Of a stretch of DNA of 5,258 nt, positions 1 to 5,234 are shown piece after piece (position 1 is the stretch's first letter; each line of letters starts with the position of its first letter). Position numbers and translations under genes: made by a program. The stretch is from Treponema sp. Its GTDB lineage: Bacteria > Spirochaetota > Spirochaetia > Treponematales > Breznakiellaceae. Under the pieces are notes generated by a model. That model saw only the letters and a program-made list of their open reading frames with translations, did no database searches and was not told the origin of the DNA. The stretch is from contig JAITAN010000066.1 of NCBI GenBank assembly GCA_031284105.1, positions 1 to 5,258 on the forward strand, read 5' to 3'.

Positions 1-300
1 CGCATACGGCGCAAGGTTTTTCTTTGTACCAGCCATGACGAACTTGACCGCCCGTTTACCGTGTTGATCTATCTATCCGGCATTTGTATTGCTTTCCGTT
101 GCGCGAACACGCGCCGGCATTGCGGCCGATTCCGGCATCGCGCTGAAGGCAATGCCGGTCCGGCATTATGATCGATTCAATGCCGGCATTGCCGTCGGCA
201 TCGCCGTCAGTTCGGGATTGGTGCGGTAGGCCGGACCTTATGGGCGCGCCCCAGCCCTTGTTCGAGGGAGCGGCGCGCCGCACGGTTAAAAGCCGCGATC
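1..300. other. Upstream region without a recognisable gene
   Basis: No frame here gives a protein I recognise. On the minus strand an open frame runs from about 75 down to the left edge and contains an ATG at 36 (reading MAGTKKNLAPYA), but only 12 codons are visible, no ribosome binding site precedes it, and the frame cannot be judged at the window edge. The rest is dominated by short CCGGCAT repeats and GC-rich inverted repeats, described separately. The longest minus ORF (56-358) is arginine-rich, has low-complexity composition and would run through the promoter area of the permease gene, so I treat it as spurious. Confidence 0.5.
77..203. repeat. Cluster of CCGGCAT short repeats and palindromes
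   Basis: CCGGCAT occurs at 77-83, 114-120, 132-138, 160-166 and 183-189, with a near copy (TCGGCATCG) at 195-203. The inverted form ATGCCGG is at 152-158 and 181-187. Two copies form exact palindromes: AATGCCGG-T-CCGGCATT at 151-167 and CAATGCCGGCATTG at 178-191. Spacing between copies is irregular (37, 18, 28 and 23 nt start to start), so this is not a CRISPR array. It could be a dispersed intergenic repeat, a protein-binding cluster or simple repeat expansion. The sequence alone does not decide. Confidence 0.55.
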
Positions 301-319
301 CCCGTCCCTTGTTTTTTTT
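244..319 (+). promoter_or_regulatory. Possible leader with competing hairpins and T-run (terminator or attenuator)
   Basis: Two mutually exclusive folds are visible. Fold A pairs GCGCGCC (244-250) with GGCGCGC (272-278) and nests CCCTTG (255-260) against CGAGGG (263-268). Fold B pairs CGAGGGA (263-269) with TCCCTTG (305-311), continues with GCGGC (270-274) against GCCGC (292-296), and is followed directly by eight T (312-319). CCCTTGTT occurs at both 255-262 and 305-312, so each copy can compete for the same CGAGGG. Fold B has an 8-nt right-hand bulge, which weakens it as a terminator. It could be the terminator of an upstream transcript or an attenuator of the permease gene. I do not see a purine riboswitch or a PyrR-binding motif. 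Confidence 0.3.
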
Positions 320-337
320 ATTTGGGTATGCTATGGT
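309..337 (+). promoter_or_regulatory. Weak sigma-70-type promoter candidate for the permease gene
   Basis: TTGTTT (309-314) and TATGGT (332-337) are separated by 17 nt and lie 26 nt before the permease start codon. The -35 box keeps TTG and the -10 box keeps four of six consensus bases. The match is modest and the T-rich tract between the boxes makes a chance match likely, so this is only a candidate. Confidence 0.3.
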
Positions 338-363
338 AGAGCATTGAAAAAGGAGCATATTTT

Positions 364-1638
364 ATGGAAAACAAACCTTTGTACGCAGTAGATGAGAAGC
401 CGCCGTTTGTGCAAAGCGCTTTCTACGGCTTGCAGCATCTTTTGGCTTGTTTCGGCGCGACGGTGCTTGTGCCGATTCTGGTAGGCGTCAATCCGCTCTA
501 CGCGATTTTCAGCGCGGGCGTGGGAACCCTTCTGTATTTGATCATTACCAAGTTCAAGGTGCCGAACTTCGTGGGCAGCTCATTCGCGTTCATCGCGCCG
601 GCGATTCTGGTGCTTGGGCAATACGGACCGGGGTATCTGGCGGGAGGCGCCATTGTATCGGGCGTGTTTTACTGCCTCATAGCCGCGCTGATCTATGTAA
701 TCGGTCCAAAGTGGATTGGAAAAGTGCTGCCCCCTGTGGTAATAGGACCGGTCGTTGCGGTCATTGGACTGGCGCTGGCCGGGACTGCTATTGATATGGC
801 GTCGAAAGGGGTTGACGGTAATTACAGCATCTACGCGCTCATCATCGCCGCCATCACGCTCCTCATCACCATTCTTGCAAATTACTCAAAAAATCAGTTC
901 ATTTCAAGCATTTCGATCATACTAGGGCTTGCCGGCGGGTACATCATTACATTCCTTTTGGGGCGCATACATCCGAATTTCGCGTTTATTTCTTTTGAGG
1001 TAATCAAGAACGCGCCGTCAATCAATCTGCCCGTATTTATAGTCCCCCAATTTAACATTGCGGTTATCGTTACCTTTGCCATCGTTTCGTTTGCGACTAT
1101 CTGCGAACACATCGGGCATACCATCGTAACGGGCGACATTGTCGGCAAGGACTATGTGAAGGAGCCGGGTTTGCACCGGACAATAGCGGGAGACGGAGTC
1201 GCGACCGCGGTCGCGGGCGTATTCGGCTCGGTATGCAACACAACCTACGGCGAGTCCCTCGGCGTGTTGTCAACCACACGGGTTTATTCGGTGTTTGTGT
1301 TTATCTTTGCCGGCGTCATTGCGGTACTGCTCTCCCTATTCGGCAAATTCGGCGCATTTTTGCAAGCGCTGCCTACGCCGGTACTTGGGGGCGTGTGTAT
1401 CCTGCTTTACGGCAGCATTGCGGTGAACGGTCTGAAACAACTGGTTATCAATAAGGTGAATTTTGATGAAAAGCGAAACCTGATCATCGCTTCGATCATC
1501 TTTATTCTGGGCGTAGGCGGCAGCAAAATCTCCGTTCCCATCGGCGGCTTTACCTTTGAGCTGGGCGCTATTGCGGTTGCCGCGCTGGTAGGCATCATTC
1601 TGAATCTTATCATCCCGCAAACGGAAAAGCGTGCATAG
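364..1638 (+). CDS. uraA: Uracil/xanthine permease, NCS2 family (UraA-like)
   Basis: This 424-residue protein is a polytopic inner-membrane nucleobase:proton symporter of the NCS2/NAT family, most like uracil permease UraA. The N-terminal stretch with GLQHLLACFGATVLVP (residues about 23-38) is typical of the family. The central motif ICEHIGH places E248 and H252, and NTTYGE places E297. These match by motif and spacing the substrate- and proton-handling E241, H245 and E290 of E. coli UraA, with a constant offset of seven. The length is normal and the hydrophobic segments fit the family's 14-helix fold. The start is supported by AAAAAGGAG at 347-355, eight nt before the ATG. The substrate is probably uracil, but xanthine transporters share the fold, so specificity is inferred. 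It is the first gene of a same-strand set, and its last codons lie in a tandem repeat. Confidence 0.95.
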   Translation: MENKPLYAVDEKPPFVQSAFYGLQHLLACFGATVLVPILVGVNPLYAIFSAGVGTLLYLIITKFKVPNFVGSSFAFIAPAILVLGQYGPGYLAGGAIVSGVFYCLIAALIYVIGPKWIGKVLPPVVIGPVVAVIGLALAGTAIDMASKGVDGNYSIYALIIAAITLLITILANYSKNQFISSISIILGLAGGYIITFLLGRIHPNFAFISFEVIKNAPSINLPVFIVPQFNIAVIVTFAIVSFATICEHIGHTIVTGDIVGKDYVKEPGLHRTIAGDGVATAVAGVFGSVCNTTYGESLGVLSTTRVYSVFVFIFAGVIAVLLSLFGKFGAFLQALPTPVLGGVCILLYGSIAVNGLKQLVINKVNFDEKRNLIIASIIFILGVGGSKISVPIGGFTFELGAIAVAALVGIILNLIIPQTEKRA

Positions 1639-1723
1639 CGCCGGCCGCGGGACGTACGGAAAAAATATCATCCCGCAAACGGAAACGCATGTATGGCGCC
1701 GGTTGCGGGACACAAGGAAAAAG
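1608..1723. repeat. 58-bp imperfect tandem duplication at the permease 3' end
   Basis: Copy 1 (1608-1665) includes the last codons of the permease, its TAG stop and the following bases. Copy 2 (1666-1723) repeats it directly with about 10 differences in 58 (roughly 83% identity). Both begin TATCATCCCGCAAACGGAAA. In copy 2 the position of the TAG stop reads TGG. Each copy holds an inverted repeat, best in copy 2: CCCGCAA (1672-1678) against TTGCGGG (1703-1709). No T-run follows, so it is not a standard terminator. Copy 2 supplies the leader of the next gene and ends at its ribosome binding site. It also creates a spurious upstream ATG at 1693. Confidence 0.85.
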
Positions 1724-1731
1724 AGGAAAAA

Positions 1732-2652
1732 ATGAAAACAATAATACTGGGAACGTCCGGACTTCATGTTCCGGCAATCGCCATCGGGTGTATGAGGCTC
1801 AACGGGCTTGACAAGACAAAGGCTCAACATTTCATTCAAACGTGTATTGATCTGGGCGCGAATTTCTTCGATCACGCGGACATTTACGGACGCGGTACCT
1901 GCGAAACGCTCTTTGCGGAGGCCATAGGCATGAATCCCCTTGTCCGCGAGAACGTCATCCTGCAATCAAAATGCGGCATACGACCCGGCATCGCCTTTGA
2001 TTTTTCAAAAGAACACATCCTCGCCTCTGTTGACGGTATTCTGAAACGGCTTAACACCGATTACCTTGACGCGCTGCTCCTGCACCGTCCCGACGCGCTT
2101 GTGGAGCCGGAAGAAGTGGCGGACGCCTTTACCGCGCTCTATAACGCGGGTAAGGTCCGCGTATTCGGCGTTTCAAACCAGAACCCCATGCAGATACGGC
2201 TTCTTCAGAAATACGCGCCGCTGCCCATTGCCGTAAACCAGCTCCAGTTGAGCATTACCAATGCGAACATGATTTCTCAGGGGCTTCATGTCAATATGCT
2301 TGACGATGCGGCGGTGAACCGGGACGGCAGCGTACTCGACTTCTGCCGGCTCAACGACATCACCGTTCAGGCGTGGTCGCCCTTCCAGTACGGCTTCTTT
2401 GAAGGGGTGTTCTTGGGCAGTGAAAAGTTCCCGAAGTTGAACGCGAAAATTGACGAAATCGCGGAACGCTACGGCGTGTCGAACACGACCATAGCGGTTG
2501 CGTGGATTCTGCGGCATCCGGCGCACATTCAGCCCGTTACCGGCAGCATGAATGAAGCGCGGATTAAAGATTGCGTTAAAGCGACTGAAATCACCTTGAC
2601 GAGGGACGAATGGTACGCTATATACATGGCTGCGGGAAACACGCTGCCGTGA
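1732..2652 (+). CDS. Aldo/keto reductase, YdhF-like oxidoreductase
   Basis: This 306-residue cytosolic protein is an NAD(P)H-dependent aldo/keto reductase with a TIM-barrel fold, closest in wording to the YdhF branch. The catalytic tetrad is complete: D47 and Y52 in FFDHADIYG, K80 in LQSKCG, and H118 in LLHRPD. GKVRVFGVSNQNP and QAWSPF are further family motifs, and PVTGSMNEARIKDC (from about residue 268) is the C-terminal cofactor phosphate-binding segment. The length is normal for the family. I choose ATG 1732 because GAGGA at 1723-1727 lies just upstream and the protein then begins MKTIILGTSG, as family members do. The alternative ATG at 1693 adds 13 charged residues encoded by the tandem repeat. 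The natural substrate cannot be read from sequence. The gene lies 93 nt after the permease and 69 nt before the DUF554 gene. Confidence 0.94.
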   Translation: MKTIILGTSGLHVPAIAIGCMRLNGLDKTKAQHFIQTCIDLGANFFDHADIYGRGTCETLFAEAIGMNPLVRENVILQSKCGIRPGIAFDFSKEHILASVDGILKRLNTDYLDALLLHRPDALVEPEEVADAFTALYNAGKVRVFGVSNQNPMQIRLLQKYAPLPIAVNQLQLSITNANMISQGLHVNMLDDAAVNRDGSVLDFCRLNDITVQAWSPFQYGFFEGVFLGSEKFPKLNAKIDEIAERYGVSNTTIAVAWILRHPAHIQPVTGSMNEARIKDCVKATEITLTRDEWYAIYMAAGNTLP

Positions 2653-2721
2653 ACGTTGCCGGTTTGCATTGCGGCGAGACGCGGCGTGCGCTTCGTGAGT
2701 TGCGACGCGGGTGAAGCCGGC

Positions 2722-3405
2722 ATGATAGGACCAATCGTAAATGCTCTTGCCGTTGCGGTATGTTCTCTGATCGGTTGTTTTATGGTCCGGGGCATACCGC
2801 AACGTTTTGAAGAAATCATCAAAAAAGCCGCGGGGCTTGCCGTTGTATATATCGGGCTTAAAGGGGCGTTCGAGAGCCGGCATACCTTGCTGCTCATTAT
2901 GAGTCTGGTCATAGGCGCGGTCATCGGAGAATATATCAACATTGATTTGCGTATGAACCGGTTCGGCGGCTGGGCTGAAAAGAAGTTCGGTATGAGCGGC
3001 GGTACATTCTCGAAAGGTTTTGTGTCCGCAAGCATTCTTTTCTGCACCGGTTCAATGGCGCTTGTCGGATCCATTCAGAGCGGTCTTCAGGGCAACCACG
3101 AGATGCTTTTCGCAAAATCCATTCTGGACGGGTCCATGTCGATTGTGTTCAGCGCATCTATGGGCATAGGCGTGCTTTTCTCCGCCATTCCGGTACTGGC
3201 GTATCAGGGCGGTATCGCGCTTGCGGCAAAGGCGATCAGCGGCCTGCTTACCGCGGACATCATCACGGAAATGTCCGCAGTAGGAAGCCTCGTCATTACG
3301 GCTATTGGTTTTAACTTTCTGAGTATCAAAGAAATAAAAGTCGCAAACCTCATACCCGCCATGTTTATACCGTGGATATGGCTGGGTATAACCGGACTGT
3401 TTTAA
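2722..3405 (+). CDS. DUF554 family membrane protein (YqgA/YdfK-like)
   Basis: This 227-residue integral membrane protein belongs to DUF554, a family of putative transporters or channels without an established function. The start MIGPIVNALAV is the typical family N-terminus. Hydrophobic segments are at about residues 4-22, 37-50, 55-72, 99-121, 134-169, 183-202 and 207-227. Conserved family stretches include GAVIGE (residues 65-70), the glycine/serine-rich ILFCTGSMALVGSIQSG (105-121) and SILDGSMSIVFSASMGIGVL (133-152). I choose ATG 2722, with a weak GGGTGA at 2709-2714. A longer reading from TTG 2656 adds 22 residues unlike the family. It lies 69 nt after the aldo/keto reductase, so co-transcription is possible but not shown. 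Confidence 0.93.
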   Translation: MIGPIVNALAVAVCSLIGCFMVRGIPQRFEEIIKKAAGLAVVYIGLKGAFESRHTLLLIMSLVIGAVIGEYINIDLRMNRFGGWAEKKFGMSGGTFSKGFVSASILFCTGSMALVGSIQSGLQGNHEMLFAKSILDGSMSIVFSASMGIGVLFSAIPVLAYQGGIALAAKAISGLLTADIITEMSAVGSLVITAIGFNFLSIKEIKVANLIPAMFIPWIWLGITGLF

Positions 3406-3754
3406 CCGGACGGCGCGCGGCCGTCTTCAATATGCGTGTTTTCAAGGCGGCGGCGAACCGGCCCATGAGCCGCGGTTCACAACACAATTCGTAGCTTTTT
3501 GAAAGAGAATTGCGATAAATTTCAAGGAATTGCCGTACCGGACCGCGGGTTTCGCTGATTGGGGTCCGATGCGCCTCGAAAGCCGTCAAGATCGGAATTA
3601 TGGTCATTTGAGAGGCGAAAGTATAGTACATATAGTCGGAATACGGCATAAAAGCGCTTTCCTGTGGGAAAGGATACGTCTTAGCTGTTATACCGACTGA
3701 TTTCGGCGGTATACCGTAGATAGTTCCGGTTATAATGCGGACGCCGCCGGTCAT
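3365..3754 (-). CDS. Doubtful hypothetical ORF, convergent with DUF554 gene
   Basis: An open frame of 129 codons starts at ATG 3754 on the minus strand, with an in-frame TAG a few codons upstream that excludes a longer start. I do not recognise the product. It is not strongly hydrophobic, has an aromatic stretch (PYSDYMYYTF, about residues 37-46) and a basic C-terminal third. It overlaps the 3' end of the DUF554 gene by 41 nt tail to tail. No ribosome binding site is seen, and its first codons fall inside hairpins (3657-3779). It may be a short real gene, a decayed fragment or chance. The C-terminal part antisense to DUF554 is probably not meaningful. Confidence 0.22.
   Translation of the reverse strand: MTGGVRIITGTIYGIPPKSVGITAKTYPFPQESAFMPYSDYMYYTFASQMTIIPILTAFEAHRTPISETRGPVRQFLEIYRNSLSKSYELCCEPRLMGRFAAALKTRILKTAARRPVKTVRLYPAISTV
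3409..3425 (+). terminator. Short GC-rich hairpin after the DUF554 gene
   Basis: GACGGC (3409-3414) pairs with GCCGTC (3420-3425) around a 5-nt loop, four nt after the stop codon of the DUF554 gene. The position fits a transcription terminator. Only two T follow (TTCAATAT), so it is not a strong intrinsic terminator and may act only as a 3'-end stabiliser or need Rho. Confidence 0.4.
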
Positions 3755-3779
3755 ACCGTTTAATGAAGACGGTATGACC
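3657..3779. repeat. Three successive inverted repeats in the intergenic region
   Basis: CTTTCC (3657-3662) pairs with GGAAAG (3667-3672) around a 4-nt loop. TATACCG (3689-3695) pairs with CGGTATA (3707-3713). GGTCATACCGT (3749-3759) pairs exactly over 11 bp with ACGGTATGACC (3769-3779) around a 9-nt loop. The second and third share the core ATACCG/CGGTAT. None is followed by a clear T-run on either strand. They could be operators, an RNA with structure, or the end of a mobile element, since the mosaic of broken genes begins just to the right. A TATAAT at 3731-3736 lies between them without a good -35 box. Confidence 0.5.
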
Positions 3780-3793
3780 TAAAAGCTTGGGCG

Positions 3794-3984
3794 TACTTTC
3801 GCGTAACGTTTCGGCTGTATATGACAAAAAGAATTCGCGTTGCCGATTGTATTGGCGTGTTATTCCTTCGGGAAAACAGGCGGTGTACTACTACGCCTAT
3901 GACGAGAATGACAAACGCCTGGGCGGATGGTCTATCGGGGAAGCCGCCATGACCGCCGCACGCCTTAAATGCAACCGCCTGCGG
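3794..3984 (+). pseudogene. N-terminal fragment of a probable tyrosine recombinase/integrase
   Basis: Two frames together read like the arm-binding N-terminus of a phage-type tyrosine recombinase. The frame at 3794-3820 gives YFRVTFRLY. After a frame change near 3821 the frame at 3823-3984 gives DKKNSRCRLYWRVIPSGK, then YYYAYDEND (about 3889-3915), a WSIGEAAMTAA segment and CNRL (3970-3981). In such integrases this region is a short beta-sheet domain with a lysine/arginine-rich strand and a G-K-aromatic turn, followed by a helix ending in a pattern like CNRL. The core-binding and catalytic domains (R...H-x-x-R...Y) are absent, because the reading passes straight into portal protein sequence. 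A TTG start at 3787 opens the second frame but has no ribosome binding site. The identification rests on pattern similarity over only about 60 residues. Confidence 0.42.
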
Positions 3985-4549
3985 ATTCATTAGAGAAGCG
4001 TTGGGAGAGCAAATATGGGGCAGTCCGGGCGGGGCGCAAAATTGCGGTCCTCGGTAAGGGGGCCGGTTTTGAGCCGTTAAGTTTTATCCCGAAATGGTAA
4101 AACTGTTTGAACTGAAACGGTGCAACCTTTATACCATTCTTGCAACGTACAGCATATCGCCACGGGTGGCGAATATCAACGACAAGTCTATTTCCAGCAA
4201 AGACAGGGGGAAACAAAGTTTCCTTCGAGCAACACGCCGCTTTCTGGAAATACACGTTAATTCCTATCCTTCCCCAATTTGAACAGATACTTGAGAGCCA
4301 GTTCTTTATGCGGTTCGGCCTGAAAGAATCAGGGCGTATTTGATTTGTGGGACATACCGGAACTACAGGACGGCGAAGATACATCGGACTAAAGTCCGCG
4401 AGCAGGCGGGATATTGCGGAGATAAACATCAGATTAAAAGCAATCAATGGCGTGTTGAAAGAACGGGATAAAGACGCAAAACCCTGGGGTGATGTGTGGT
4501 ACAGGCAAAGAACATGATCCCCACCGGCAAGAGGGATGAAACACCATGA
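3978..4549 (+). pseudogene. Decayed HK97-type phage portal protein (C-terminal part)
   Basis: Six successive reading segments rebuild about 185 residues of an HK97-family portal, the dodecameric ring through which DNA enters the phage head. The segments are: 3978-4097 (KRWESKYGAVRAG...IAVLGKGAGFEPLSF, the portal 'yG...g...vL..G..f..l' stretch); 4094-about 4200 (MVKLFELKRCNLYTILATY, SPRVANINDK); about 4200-4340 (SFEQHAAFWKYTLIP, QFEQILE, FFMRFGL); 4336-4389 (VFDLWDIPELQDGED); about 4395-4514 (RRDIAEINIRLKAINGVL, PWGDVWY); and 4505-4549 (AKNMIPTGK, then stop). This is five frame changes, apparently three single-base losses and two gains. The N-terminal half is missing. The terminal TGA overlaps the next ATG as ATGA at 4546-4549, as in packed phage operons. 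The gene cannot be functional. Confidence 0.7.
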
Positions 4550-5077
4550 CCGCGGGCGGGACGCCGGTTATCCGCAGGGCAAAAAATATGCTCCCCGTCT
4601 GTAAGTATTACCTGAAAGCCGTTGGTTTTCAGAATGCAGTTTTGACCTCGGAGGAAATAGACAGCTTGAACTTTGTTATCAACGAACAGAAACTCCGGTT
4701 GGTGTTTATCGAGCGTTGTTTTTATGAGGCGGTTACGCCGTATATGATCGGGCGGTTGCTGCGGGATTTCCCGAAACTGCGGCTCGTGGCGTTTTCCATT
4801 GGCGAATTCCCCGATGACCTGACGATGTGGTTTTACTTTCATGGTGTAAAAATTATATCAACTTCCGGGATGGGATGTGCGAATTTAAGCGGGGCATACG
4901 GAAGATTTTACGGGCAGGGGAATTCCACTTCAAGAAGGTACAGCGGCGTATTGACTGCGGTCAGGAATTCCGAAAGTTGCCTACAGTTTTACCAAACGGC
5001 AAATAGAGGTTTTGATACTGGTCTGCAACGGCTTTACCTCTGATGAGACGGGAGAAATGCTGCATATCAGCACGCGG
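4546..5077 (+). pseudogene. Broken LuxR-family response regulator (atypical receiver plus HTH)
   Basis: Three frames rebuild one regulator. Frame 1 (homology from about 4576 to 4851) gives a receiver-like domain: KYYLKAVGF, LRLVFIERCF, TPYMIGRLLRDFPKLRLV, DDLTMWFYFHGVK. A one-base deletion near 4852 moves to frame 2 (4854-4985): YINFRDGMCEFKRGIRKIL and QRRID. A second one-base deletion near 4987 moves to frame 3 (4988-5077): FTKRQIEVLILVCNGFTSDE, then MLHISTR, the first helices of a LuxR/GerE DNA-binding domain. It stops at STR, before the recognition helix is complete, where IS3 sequence begins. In place of the phospho-acceptor aspartate at the end of the third strand the sequence has glutamate (E56 counted from 4546). 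The wording recalls regulators of Treponema. The ATG at 4546 overlaps the portal stop, and its first ten codons may not belong to this gene. Confidence 0.78.
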
Positions 5078-5079
5078 CC

Positions 5080-5214
5080 GCTTCCGGTTTGTGTTCCGGG
5101 CCGGTTCCACGGCCCGTTCCTTAAACTCTTTCGTAAAAACGCTTCTTTCTCCCATGATTCTTCCTTCTTTGATCATAGGCTTAACTTCCTGTCCTTTCAA
5201 GCGGGGGAGGTTCA
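5080..5214 (-). mobile_element. Truncated IS3-family element, left end
   Basis: The element's left end is read on the minus strand from 5214. The terminus TGAACCTCCCCCGCTTGA continues to GGACA at 5190-5194, then GTTAAGC before the transposase gene. The TGA...CCC...GGACA...TAAGC layout is that of IS3-group ends as I recall them. The ATG of OrfA is 60 nt inside the end, a normal distance. The other boundary falls between 5078 and 5084, inside both OrfA and the regulator's DNA-binding domain, so most of the IS has been lost there by deletion. No target-site duplication can be identified because only one end is present. Confidence 0.6.
5084..5155 (-). pseudogene. IS3-family transposase OrfA, first 24 codons only
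   Basis: On the minus strand ATG 5155 opens MGERSVFTKEFKERAVEPAR, followed by NTNR. This is the usual N-terminus of IS3-family OrfA, the DNA-binding subunit (fT.EFK..AV.LA pattern, first helix of its helix-turn-helix). AAGAAGGAAG (5169-5160) is a good ribosome binding site just upstream. A start at 5176 (MIKEGRI-) is in frame but would bury that site. OrfA is normally about 90-100 residues, so three quarters of it and all of OrfB are missing. After R24 the frame runs antisense into the regulator pseudogene, so the product would be meaningless. The proline at residue 18, where family members usually have leucine, may be a decay mutation. Confidence 0.65.
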
Positions 5215-5234
5215 ACCCCCGCCTTGGAGGGACA
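5190..5234. repeat. 45-nt near-palindrome at the IS3 end
   Basis: TGTCCTTTCAAGCGGGGG (5190-5207) pairs with the reverse complement of 5216-5234 around the loop AGGTTCAA (5208-5215). In a plus-strand transcript this gives 18 paired positions with two G-U wobbles and one bulged base. A minus-strand transcript would have two A-C mismatches instead. The left arm is the inverted repeat of the truncated IS3 element. The right arm looks like the inverted repeat of a second IS3-type end facing away, which would make this a junction of two ends. No T-run follows, so a terminator is unlikely. Confidence 0.65.

Noticed and set aside
77..203. CRISPR array
   Set aside because: The repeat unit is only 7-8 nt, occurs in both orientations and has irregular spacing.
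56..358. 100-codon minus-strand ORF upstream of the permease gene
   Set aside because: It is arginine/serine-rich, unlike any family I recognise, is composed largely of the CCGGCAT repeats, and starts in the permease ribosome binding region.
1336..1965. 209-codon minus-strand ORF across the permease end and reductase start
   Set aside because: It is antisense to two well-supported genes and spans their intergenic repeat. It shows no domain.
2173..3074. Long minus-strand ORFs (2173-2883 and 2529-3074)
   Set aside because: They are shadows of the reductase and DUF554 genes, whose protein motifs are clear on the plus strand.
3731..3736. Perfect TATAAT -10 box
   Set aside because: There is no acceptable -35 box at 16-19 nt, no extended -10, and no intact gene downstream.
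3960..4447. 160-codon minus-strand ORF
   Set aside because: It lies antisense to the portal remnant, whose plus-strand frames give recognisable portal motifs.
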